DNA of 14,289 bases from assembly GCA_013911715.1 (NCBI GenBank), contig JACEST010000042.1, positions 1-14,289 of the forward strand, in the 5' to 3' direction. Below are positions 7,648 through 13,702 of this stretch, piece by piece (positions within the stretch are counted from its first letter, which is position 1; each line of letters opens with the position of its first letter). The position numbers and the translations under genes are program-made. The stretch is from Sphingopyxis sp. (GTDB lineage Bacteria; Pseudomonadota; Alphaproteobacteria; Sphingomonadales; Sphingomonadaceae). A model generated the notes under the pieces. That model saw nothing but the letters and a program-made list of their open reading frames with translations, had not been told where the DNA came from and searched no databases.

Positions 7648-8348
7648 TGATCGATCTTTATTACTGGCCGACGCCGAACGGGTGGAAGATCAGCATCGCG
7701 CTGGAGGAAATGGGGCTCGACTATCGCGTCGTGCCGGTAAACATTGGCGCGGGCGATCAGTTCAAGCCTGAATTTCTGGCCATTAGCCCGAACAACCGCA
7801 TGCCCGCGATTGTCGATGACGATCCGCCCAAAGACTCTGGGGGCGGGGGTGCGCCGATCAGCGTGTTCGAAACCGGCGCGATCCTGCTCTATCTCGCCGA
7901 AAAGACAGGTCAATTCATGCCAACCGACCTGCGTGGGCGGGTGCGGGTGACCGAATGGCTGATGTGGCAAATGGGCGGGCTGGGGCCGATGTTCGGTCAG
8001 GACGGCCATTTCAAACTCTATGCGCCCGAAAAAATTGCCTATGCGATCGACCGCTATGACAAGGAGTGCAAGCGGCTGCTCGGCGTGCTCGACCGCCAGC
8101 TGGAAAAGACCGGCGACTGTGTGGCGGGCGCCTATTCAGTCGCCGACATGGCGATTTTCCCATGGGTGGCGACGACCAAGGCGCGCGATATTGACCGCAG
8201 CGAATTTGGCTATGTCGATGCGTGGTTTGAAAAGCTGCGCCAGCGCCCCGCCGTGCTCACCGGGATGGAACTGCATAAGGAATGGCGCAATCGCGCGCCC
8301 GAGGACGAGGCCAAGGCGCGCGAGATTTTGTTCGGGATCAAGGCATAA
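7647..8348 (+). CDS. Glutathione S-transferase, Nu class (YfcG/YghU-like)
   Basis: The 233-residue protein has a thioredoxin-like N-terminal domain with TPNGWK (residues 9-14). Its Thr9 and Asn11 match the residues that hold glutathione in Nu-class GSTs such as E. coli YfcG, which lack the classic Tyr/Ser/Cys nucleophile and show disulfide reductase activity. Further signatures are FLAISPNNRMPAIVD (43-57), the glutathione-contacting FETG (74-77), and an alpha-helical C-terminal domain with WLMWQMGGLGPMFGQ. A short glycine-rich stretch (DSGGGGAP, 63-70) makes the loop before FETG slightly longer than in YfcG. ATG 7647 shares one base with the P450 stop, and the stop shares one base with the next ATG (TAATG), so the three genes are probably co-translated. 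Its substrate is unknown. Confidence 0.9.
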   Translation: MIDLYYWPTPNGWKISIALEEMGLDYRVVPVNIGAGDQFKPEFLAISPNNRMPAIVDDDPPKDSGGGGAPISVFETGAILLYLAEKTGQFMPTDLRGRVRVTEWLMWQMGGLGPMFGQDGHFKLYAPEKIAYAIDRYDKECKRLLGVLDRQLEKTGDCVAGAYSVADMAIFPWVATTKARDIDRSEFGYVDAWFEKLRQRPAVLTGMELHKEWRNRAPEDEAKAREILFGIKA

Positions 8349-8965
8349 TGGCTGGGCCGCGCATCGAATTTTTCTATGACCTGTCGAGCCCATGGACCTG
8401 CCTGGCGTTCCACAATCTGGACGGCGTCAAGGAACGCACCGGAGCCGAGGCGGTGCTGCGACCGATATTGGTCGGCGGGGTGTTTAACGCGGTCAACCCG
8501 GCGGTCTATGCCGCGCGCGAGGCGAGCGGCAACCGGCGGCTGCAGCATAGCTGGAAGGTGCTCAAGGATTGGGCGGCGCTTGCGGGCGTGCCGATGAATT
8601 TCCCGTCCATTTACCACCCGGCCAAGAGCGTGGCGGCGATGCGCTTTTGCTGTGCGCTGGAGGAGGATCAGGCGGCGCTGGCGGCGTTCACGCGCGAGGC
8701 TTTTGAGAGCTATTTCGGCGGCCAAGAAAATCTCGACGACCCTGATGTGCTGGCGGCGGCAGCCGACCGTGTCGGGCTCGATGGCACGGCGCTTAAGGCA
8801 GCAAGCGGAACCGACCCGGTCAAGGCCCGGCTGCGGGCCAATACCGAGGAATTGATTGCGCGCGGCGGCTATGGCTCGCCGACCATCTTCGTCGACGGCA
8901 GCGACATGTATTTTGGCAACGACCAACTGCCGCTGGTCGAGGCGGCGCTCAACAGGTCCAATTAG
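8348..8965 (+). CDS. 2-hydroxychromene-2-carboxylate isomerase / kappa-class GST-like protein
   Basis: The 205-residue protein has the DsbA-like thioredoxin fold of the kappa GST/HCCA isomerase family. The N-terminal FFYDLSSPWTCLA (8-20) carries Ser14 at the catalytic serine position that activates glutathione, and the C-terminal GGYGSPTIFVDGSDMYFGNDQL matches the family's cis-proline region. Family members isomerise 2-hydroxychromene-2-carboxylate in naphthalene degradation with glutathione as cofactor, but many homologues act in other pathways. No dioxygenase or other naphthalene-pathway genes are seen here, so a true naphthalene role is not supported. It starts within the GST stop (TAATG) and is the last gene of a tightly coupled P450-GST-isomerase block. 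Confidence 0.88.
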   Translation: MAGPRIEFFYDLSSPWTCLAFHNLDGVKERTGAEAVLRPILVGGVFNAVNPAVYAAREASGNRRLQHSWKVLKDWAALAGVPMNFPSIYHPAKSVAAMRFCCALEEDQAALAAFTREAFESYFGGQENLDDPDVLAAAADRVGLDGTALKAASGTDPVKARLRANTEELIARGGYGSPTIFVDGSDMYFGNDQLPLVEAALNRSN

Positions 8966-8973
8966 TTTTTCGT

Positions 8974-9053
8974 CTGCCCTGAGCTTGTCGAATGGTCGTT
9001 CTTTCTTGGTTAGGTTGCAGAAGAAGGGCGGTCCTTCGACAAGCTCAGGACAG
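8974..9053. repeat. Fold-back intergenic repeat between the isomerase and the crotonase
   Basis: The outer arms CTGCCCTGAGCTTGTCGAA (8974-8992) and TTCGACAAGCTCAGGACAG (9035-9053) pair at 18 of 19 positions. Pairing continues less perfectly inward (to CTTTCTT at 9001-9007 against AAGAAGG from 9021), giving one long hairpin. It fills most of the 109-nt gap between two same-strand genes. A TTTTT tract (8966-8970) precedes it on the + strand rather than following it, so it is not a canonical + strand terminator. Its core (CTGAGCTTGTCGAA) differs from those of the other two short fold-backs. Confidence 0.85.
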
Positions 9054-9060
9054 TCGGGGT

Positions 9061-9066
9061 AGGGAG
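9061..9066 (+). promoter_or_regulatory. Ribosome-binding site of the crotonase gene
   Basis: AGGGAG lies 8 nt before GTG 9075 and supports this non-ATG start. Confidence 0.6.
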
Positions 9067-9074
9067 AGAAGCAA

Positions 9075-9878
9075 GTGACTGACCGCGTAACGATCACCAT
9101 GCTTGAAAACGGCATTGCCGATGTCCGGATGAATCGTCCCGACAAGATGAATGCGCTCGACCCCGCGCAGTGGCGCGCGCTCGCCGACGCCATCGACCAG
9201 CTTAAAGCCACCGCCGGCCTGCGGGTGGTCGTCCTGTCAGGCGAAGGCCGCGCCTTTTGTGCCGGTCTTGACCTCGCCAGCATGGCCGGAGAGCGCGAGC
9301 CGGGGGCCAGCAGCACAGGGGCCAATCTGGCCGACCGCACCCGTGGCATCGTCAACGACTTGCAATATGTCGCCTGGGGCTGGCGCGAAATACCGGCGCC
9401 GGTGATCATGGCGGTGCACGGCGTGGCTTTTGGCGCGGGCAGCCAGATCATGGCCGGGGCCGATATTCGCATCGTCCACCCCGAAACGCGGATTGCGATC
9501 ATGGAGATGAAGTGGGGCTTGGTACCCGATGTCGGCGGCATGCCGCTGTGGCGCACGCAGGTTGCCGACGATGTGCTGCGCGAGATGATTTATACCAACC
9601 GCATTTTCAGCGGCGTTGAAGCCGAGGAACTGGGGTTTGCGACGCACGTCAGCGATGATCCGTATGCACATGCGATGGAACTGGCGCGGGTGATCGCTGG
9701 CAAGAACCCGCACGCGGTGCGCGGGGCCAAGCGGCTTTGCAATATGCTGGCCGATGCGAGCGACGCCGATTTGCTGCAGGCCGAAAGCGACGAGCAGATC
9801 AAGGTCATGCGGACGCCCAATCAGGTTGAGGCAGTGATGGCGGAAATGCAGAAACGCCCGCCGGTGTTTGTGGATTAG
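9075..9878 (+). CDS. Enoyl-CoA hydratase/isomerase (crotonase) family protein
   Basis: The 267-residue protein is a full-length crotonase. FCAGLDLASM (61-70) and VAFGAGSQ (117-124) form the two oxyanion-hole segments that hold the acyl-CoA thioester. Of the two catalytic glutamates of enoyl-CoA hydratase, the second is kept (Glu144 in MEMKWGL) but the first is replaced by Gln124 (GAGSQ). Asp152 (PDVGG) sits at the position of the third acidic residue of dienoyl-CoA isomerases. A simple hydratase is therefore less likely than an isomerase or another crotonase reaction; the alignment is by eye. The GTG start is chosen for its ribosome-binding site and the normal N-terminus. It is the last + strand gene of the cluster, and its stop overlaps the stop of the opposing atp12 gene by 4 nt (9875-9878). 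Confidence 0.88.
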   Translation: MTDRVTITMLENGIADVRMNRPDKMNALDPAQWRALADAIDQLKATAGLRVVVLSGEGRAFCAGLDLASMAGEREPGASSTGANLADRTRGIVNDLQYVAWGWREIPAPVIMAVHGVAFGAGSQIMAGADIRIVHPETRIAIMEMKWGLVPDVGGMPLWRTQVADDVLREMIYTNRIFSGVEAEELGFATHVSDDPYAHAMELARVIAGKNPHAVRGAKRLCNMLADASDADLLQAESDEQIKVMRTPNQVEAVMAEMQKRPPVFVD

Positions 9879-10564
9879 AGCAGGTTCAAGAACCGCGCCG
9901 CGTTCAGCCAGTCGCGTTCGTGCTCGGCGCGCTGGGCCTGCGCCTGCGCATCGCTGCCCCAGCGGCTTTCCTGATAGAGTTGATCGAGGCAGATTATGGG
10001 CCATAATTCAGTGGCTTCTCGTTCGCCCGCGTCCACCGCCAGCGCAGCAACCAAACTGCCGCTGATCGTGACCAGCGGGGCCATGGCGGCGAGGCGAAAG
10101 GGGGACAGGGCGTGCAGCGCGGCTCGCAGCGCAGCGATGGTCGCAGGGGGCTGGGCGATGTGCATGACCCCGCTGGCCAGTGCGAATTCGACGCCGAAAT
10201 ATTCTTCGGCCCATGCGAGCAGCGGGTTCCATACAGCGGACTGTTCGGCGGCCAGGTCCAAATCGCGGTCGTCGCGATAGCAGAGCAGATCGGTTTCGGC
10301 GAAGGGCGTCAGCGTCGCGGCAAAGGCGGCGGGATCGGTTGCGGCATGATCGATGGCGGCATTGGCAAGGCCGGTGAACGGCATGCTGCGCGGATCGACT
10401 TCTTCGCCCTGCGTCTGCCATTCGGCGGCAATGGCGTCGGCGAGCGCGCGCGTCGGCACGACCAGCGGCGCGCGCGCTGGCGTGCGCACCGGGCGGCCAT
10501 CGAGCTGGATGGCAAAGCCCGCCGCGTCGTCGGCGACGGCAGCGTCCGTCCAGAACCGCTTCAC
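9875..10564 (-). CDS. ATP12-family F1-ATPase assembly chaperone
   Basis: The 229-residue protein matches the ATP12 family: FWTDAAV near the N-terminus, LDGRPVRTPARAPLVVPTRALADAIAAEW, the following GEEVDPRSMPFTGLANAAID, and LLCYRDDRD (about 93-101). In mitochondria Atp12 binds the F1 alpha subunit before assembly; alphaproteobacterial homologues are thought to do the same. The start is a GTG at 10564 that overlaps the TGA of the upstream gene (GTGA). It is the last gene of the crcB operon and ends convergently with the crotonase, sharing 4 nt (TTAG), with no room for a separate terminator. Confidence 0.9.
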   Translation of the reverse strand: MKRFWTDAAVADDAAGFAIQLDGRPVRTPARAPLVVPTRALADAIAAEWQTQGEEVDPRSMPFTGLANAAIDHAATDPAAFAATLTPFAETDLLCYRDDRDLDLAAEQSAVWNPLLAWAEEYFGVEFALASGVMHIAQPPATIAALRAALHALSPFRLAAMAPLVTISGSLVAALAVDAGEREATELWPIICLDQLYQESRWGSDAQAQAQRAEHERDWLNAARFLNLL

Positions 10565-10803
10565 GGCTGGCGGTCGCCGCGTTTCCAGCTGCGCGCGAGC
10601 AGCATCGGGGCGAGCGCAAAGTCAAAAGCCCCCACCAGCACCAGTATGACCCCGGTGACGCGGTCCGCTTCGGATCCGGCCAGCGACCATTTGCCCATCA
10701 CCAGCACAAACCCGGCGATCATCATCAGCGCGCCAACCAGGCGTATCGACGACAAGACAAAAAAACGGGTTTTGGCGCGCGCTTCGATTTCGTCGGGGGT
10801 CAT
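10561..10803 (-). CDS. Small two-transmembrane protein of unknown function
   Basis: The 80-residue product starts at ATG 10803, which overlaps the stop of the upstream paiB-like gene (ATGA), and its own stop overlaps the atp12 GTG start. The frame is open further upstream (to 10938), but the coupled start and the hydrophobic profile favour the short form. It has two likely membrane helices, about residues 18-37 (VLSSIRLVGALMMIAGFVLVMG) and 51-70 (TGVILVLVGAFDFALAPMLL), with a charged N-terminus (DEIEARAKTR) and a basic C-terminus (RSWKRGDR). I do not recognise a named family. Gene coupling on both sides makes it a real gene. Confidence 0.8.
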   Translation of the reverse strand: MTPDEIEARAKTRFFVLSSIRLVGALMMIAGFVLVMGKWSLAGSEADRVTGVILVLVGAFDFALAPMLLARSWKRGDRQP

Positions 10804-11420
10804 GGGCGGTCCTTCAGCGGGGTCAGATGCTGCATCAGCTGCGCCAGCGCGCCATGGCCGCGCGCGGCGAGCGCAGATTGAACGCGTGTGGCCATGGCAG
10901 CGGGCTTGTTTTGCGACAGTTTGAGCGTGGTGCGCCACGCGCTGACGTCGATTTCGAAACCGACAATGGCGTCGACCATGCGGCTGAACTGCGCCGGGTC
11001 CATCTTCGCGCGCGTCCAGACCGGGTCGGCGTTGATGCGCATTTCATGCGTCGCGGATAAATCGTCGAGCAACGCGATGAGGCTGTCTCGATCGGTCTGG
11101 CGTGCGCGGCCCTCCATTTCGACGGTGACATAATTCCACGTCGGCACCTGGGCATCGTCGCCATAGTCGCCGGGGCTGACATAGGCGTCTGGACCTTGCA
11201 CTACGGCGAGCGCGGCTTCGCCATCGAGATGCCGGGTCAGCGCATTGCCGCGCGCGAGGTGGAAGCGCAGCGTGCGGTTATCGGGCGCGAGCAGCACCGG
11301 CACATGCGCGGCGCGCGGGCCGTCGGGCGTGGTCAGGAAGATGGCGGCAAAGCCAATCTCGCGCACCAGCAGCGCAGCGATGTCTTCATCCTTCGGGCGA
11401 AAGGCGGGATTGGGGTGCAT
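10800..11420 (-). CDS. PaiB-like FMN-binding-domain protein (putative negative transcriptional regulator)
   Basis: The 206-residue protein has the PaiB family layout: MHPNPAF at the start, AAHVPVLL (37-44), FHLARGNAL (53-61) and GPDAYVSPGDYGDDAQVPTWNYVTV (76-100). The fold is a split-barrel flavin-binding domain related to pyridoxamine-phosphate oxidases. Bacillus PaiB represses sporulation and protease genes, but for most homologues DNA binding is not shown and a flavin- or haem-related enzymatic role is as likely. The start lies 1 nt after the stop of the pseudouridine synthase gene, and the stop overlaps the next start (ATGA). The ribosome-binding site is weak, which fits coupled translation. 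Confidence 0.88.
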   Translation of the reverse strand: MHPNPAFRPKDEDIAALLVREIGFAAIFLTTPDGPRAAHVPVLLAPDNRTLRFHLARGNALTRHLDGEAALAVVQGPDAYVSPGDYGDDAQVPTWNYVTVEMEGRARQTDRDSLIALLDDLSATHEMRINADPVWTRAKMDPAQFSRMVDAIVGFEIDVSAWRTTLKLSQNKPAAMATRVQSALAARGHGALAQLMQHLTPLKDRP

Positions 11421-11421
11421 G

Positions 11422-12618
11422 TCAGGGCTTTTTGGGCTTGGGCGGCGTTTTGGCCGGAGCTTTTTTGGCCGGAGCCCTTTTGGTTGGAGCCGTCATGGTC
11501 GGCGTCTTGCGTGGCTTGCTAGGCTTGGCGGCCTTAACTTCGGCGCGCCCGCGCCGTTCGCCGCGCCGTGCCTTGCGGACCTGTTTGGCGTGTGCCTTGG
11601 CCTTCACCTTGGCGATGGCGCGCGGGGCAACGGCCGCTGCTAGCTCGCCGGGATCGGGGGTGTCGCCGAGCAGCGGGTCAAAGCCGAGCGAGGCCATGCT
11701 CGCGGCGAAATGGTCGGGCAGCTGCGCGGCAATATCGAGCTTGCCACCATCGGGGTGGTCGATGCGCAGGCGGCGGGCGTGGAGGTGCAGTTTGCGACTG
11801 ATGGTCCCTGTCAGAAAGGCGGGCTTGCCGCCATATTTGCCGTCACCGACAATCGGGTGGCCAATGGCGGCCATATGCACGCGCAGCTGGTGGGTGCGCC
11901 CAGTGAGCGGTTGCAGTTCGACCCACGACGCTTCGTTGCCGGCGAGGTCGAGCACACGGTAGCGCGTGACTGACGGCTGGCCCGCCTCTTCGCTGACGTG
12001 CATTTTCTCGCCGCCGGTACCGGGCTGTTTGGCGAGCGGCAGGTTAATCTCGCCCGCCTCGACCGTAGGCACGCCGACGACGATCGCCCAATAGGTTTTG
12101 CGCGCGCTGCGGTTGGAGAAAGCCTTAGAGAAAAAGGCCGCCGCGCGCGGCGTGCGCGCGACCAGCAGCGCGCCCGATGTATCCTTGTCGAGCCGGTGGA
12201 CGAGCTTTGGGCGTACCGGCGGGTCGCCCTTCAATGCGTCGAGCAGACCATCGACATGCTCGCTGGTCTTGGTCCCGCCCTGTGTGGCGAGACCCGGCGG
12301 CTTGTCGAGCACCAACGCGCTGGCGTCGCGGTGGATGACCAGGCTGTTCGCAAAGGCGACATCGGCATCGCTGAGCGGCGCGCGCGACGTGCGCGGGCGC
12401 GGCGCGGCGGGGGCCGGCGGCTGCGGCGTCACCAGTACTTGCCCGGCGGCGATGCGGTCCGACACATCGGCCTTTTTGCCGTCCAAGGTGACCTGTCCCG
12501 AACGCGTCCAGCGGGCGAGCAGCGCGTGCGGCGTGCCTTCGCGGTGGCGCTTGAACCAGCGGTCGAGCCGGATGCCGTCGTCCTCGGCGGCGATAATGAT
12601 CGTCTCGGCGGCGCTCAT
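11422..12618 (-). CDS. 23S rRNA pseudouridine synthase, RluC/RluD family, with lysine-rich tail
   Basis: The 398-residue protein has an N-terminal S4 RNA-binding domain (IRLDRWFKRHREG, about 16-65) and a RluA-type catalytic domain with HRLDKDTSG (141-149), whose Asp144 is the nucleophile. The segments LTGRTHQLRVHMAAIGHPIVGDGKYG (238-263) are also typical. The S4 domain and context suggest RluC, which modifies three uridines of the large rRNA, but RluD-like specificity cannot be excluded. Residues 331-398 form an added low-complexity tail rich in Lys, Ala and Pro, probably disordered and RNA-binding. ATG 12618 overlaps the crcB stop (ATGA). The frame is open further upstream, but that part would overlap crcB. 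Confidence 0.92.
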   Translation of the reverse strand: MSAAETIIIAAEDDGIRLDRWFKRHREGTPHALLARWTRSGQVTLDGKKADVSDRIAAGQVLVTPQPPAPAAPRPRTSRAPLSDADVAFANSLVIHRDASALVLDKPPGLATQGGTKTSEHVDGLLDALKGDPPVRPKLVHRLDKDTSGALLVARTPRAAAFFSKAFSNRSARKTYWAIVVGVPTVEAGEINLPLAKQPGTGGEKMHVSEEAGQPSVTRYRVLDLAGNEASWVELQPLTGRTHQLRVHMAAIGHPIVGDGKYGGKPAFLTGTISRKLHLHARRLRIDHPDGGKLDIAAQLPDHFAASMASLGFDPLLGDTPDPGELAAAVAPRAIAKVKAKAHAKQVRKARRGERRGRAEVKAAKPSKPRKTPTMTAPTKRAPAKKAPAKTPPKPKKP

Positions 12619-12989
12619 GCCAGCAACCGGTAAAGGGCCAGGCCACCGCAAAAGGCCGCAAGGGTGCCGACCAGCGAAATTGCGGCATAGGCCATGGCCA
12701 TGGCCGTAGCGCCGCGTTCCATCAGCTGCCACCAATCGAGGCTGAATGCCGAAAAGGTCGTGAAACCGCCGAGCAGGCCGACCCCCAGCAGCAAGCGGAG
12801 CGTATCATTGGCGCCGCTGCGTGCCAGCCAACCCGCGAGCAGGCCCATGGCGAGGCAGCCGAGCAGGTTGACCGACAGCGTGGCATAGGGGAAGGACGCC
12901 GTCAGGCGCGCTGATACGGCCTGCCCGAGCGCAAAGCGTGCGCCTGCGCCGACCGCGCCGCCGACCATGACCAGGAATAATTGTTGCAT
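12615..12989 (-). CDS. crcB: CrcB/Fluc fluoride channel
   Basis: The 124-residue protein has the usual length and four hydrophobic segments of Fluc channels, which export fluoride as antiparallel dimers in the inner membrane. Family signatures are GGAVGAGARF (10-19), NLLGC with Asn41 (41-45) and GGFTTFS (74-80), the phenylalanine/threonine track of the pore. ATG 12989 gives the canonical N-terminus MQQLFLVMVGG; the frame is open to 13184, but that would translate through the compound repeat. It heads the operon, and its stop overlaps the rluC-like start. A fluoride riboswitch would be a usual companion; I could not recognise one by eye in the leader, which instead holds the 268-bp fold-back element from 14 nt upstream. 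Confidence 0.92.
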   Translation of the reverse strand: MQQLFLVMVGGAVGAGARFALGQAVSARLTASFPYATLSVNLLGCLAMGLLAGWLARSGANDTLRLLLGVGLLGGFTTFSAFSLDWWQLMERGATAMAMAYAAISLVGTLAAFCGGLALYRLLA

Positions 12990-13003
12990 AACGCCCGGAC
13001 CCT

Positions 13004-13271
13004 GAGCCTTTCCTGATAAGATGGAGGCACCGTGATTGCTGCTGGAGGTTTCTCGGCGAGGAAGGCTGCGCAGGGGCGGGCTGGGTGCCCGTCCAAGCAG
13101 CCTGACAAAGACCGAGAGGCCTCCAGCGGCAACCGCGAAGCGGCGGGCCCCTTTTGGCCGATCACTTCGTCGCTCGTCGGTCACTATGCCTCAGCATGGC
13201 TCCCTCCTCGCTCCTCGTGCTCGGCCAAAATCGGCTCCGTCACGGCGCCTCTATCTCATCAGGAAAGGCTC
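13004..13271. repeat. Compound inverted-repeat element with predicted three-way-junction fold
   Basis: The outer arms, 13004-13035 and 13240-13271, are 32 nt long and reverse complements at 29 positions (GAGCCTTTCCTGAT at the left edge, ATCAGGAAAGGCTC at the right). Directly inside the left arm, 13036-13056 pairs with 13112-13132 (18 of 21, all differences being G-U pairs in + strand RNA), with a further small stem GGCTGC/GCAGCC (13064-13069, 13097-13102). A third stem, TTTTGGCCGA (13152-13161) with TCGGCCAAAA (13221-13230), is perfect. The three stems are ordered as a three-way junction. The element fills nearly the whole gap between the PilZ gene and crcB. CCGGA occurs just outside both ends (12995-12999 and 13275-13279), a possible 5-bp target duplication or chance. 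No convincing protein is encoded. Confidence 0.85.
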
Positions 13272-13299
13272 TAGCCGGAAACGCGCCAAGTGGCAAAAA

Positions 13300-13632
13300 T
13301 CAATCGTCGCTGCGCGGCTGAAGCAGCGACTGCAAATGCTGGGCCACCGACGGATGGAGCGGCAAGACAAATTCGCAGCCATGATTATTGCCATCGGATC
13401 GGCGCACCACGGTTTCGAGCGATTGCAATCCCGGCAGCGTCACCCAGATGCGCGTGCCAGCGCGCGGGCGGGTATAGCTGATCATCCGAAAGCCCGAGGC
13501 CGACAGATCGTCGATCTTGACCTCATAGGGATTGGCCCCAGCCTCGCGAAAGCGCGCGCGCGCCGTGATCCGCGCGCGGCTTGAACGGCGCGTATCGGGC
13601 GCAGAGGCATTTTTATCCTGGCGGTCAGGCAC
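13300..13632 (-). CDS. PilZ-domain protein (putative c-di-GMP receptor)
   Basis: The 110-residue protein is a stand-alone PilZ domain. It has the arginine motif RRSSR (residues 15-19, RxxxR) and the second motif DLSASG (42-47, D/NxSxxG), which together bind cyclic di-GMP, followed by a beta-barrel with WVTLPGL and a C-terminal helix. No effector domain is fused, so it probably acts by binding a partner in motility, adhesion or polysaccharide control. The start is a GTG at 13632, supported by GGGAG 6 nt upstream. The gene precedes crcB on the same strand, but the 268-bp fold-back element separates them, so co-transcription is open. Confidence 0.85.
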   Translation of the reverse strand: MPDRQDKNASAPDTRRSSRARITARARFREAGANPYEVKIDDLSASGFRMISYTRPRAGTRIWVTLPGLQSLETVVRRSDGNNHGCEFVLPLHPSVAQHLQSLLQPRSDD

Positions 13633-13638
13633 AAGTGG

Positions 13639-13643
13639 CTCCC
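13639..13643 (-). promoter_or_regulatory. Ribosome-binding site of the PilZ gene
   Basis: GGGAG on the - strand lies 6 nt before the GTG start at 13632 and decides this non-ATG start. Confidence 0.65.
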
Positions 13644-13702
13644 GTGTGGACCTTTTGACATATTTGCCTGAACAATGGTTTCATCCCCGTAAATGGTCAT
13701 CC

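Noticed and set aside
8348..8965. Naphthalene degradation pathway, based on the HCCA isomerase family name
   Set aside because: No ring-hydroxylating dioxygenase, extradiol dioxygenase or hydratase-aldolase is present; the family name alone is not enough.
12990..13003. Fluoride riboswitch upstream of crcB
   Set aside because: I could not find the conserved riboswitch core by eye in the leader; a covariance-model search would settle it.
12990..13184. N-terminal extension of crcB by 65 codons (start at 13184)
   Set aside because: It would translate through the compound repeat, has no CrcB similarity, and the normal CrcB N-terminus begins at 12989.
13257..13264. CTGATGAG on the - strand inside the outer arm, the core sequence of hammerhead ribozymes
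   Set aside because: In the fold-back it is fully paired with the opposite arm, and no properly placed GAAA plus stem III and cleavage site was found.
13036..13584. Long + strand frame over the repeat and the PilZ gene
   Set aside because: It is antisense to PilZ and reads through inverted repeats; its arginine- and alanine-rich text looks like an out-of-frame shadow.
13655..13660. TTGACA as a -35 box on the + strand
   Set aside because: No acceptable -10 at 16-18 nt and no + strand gene downstream.
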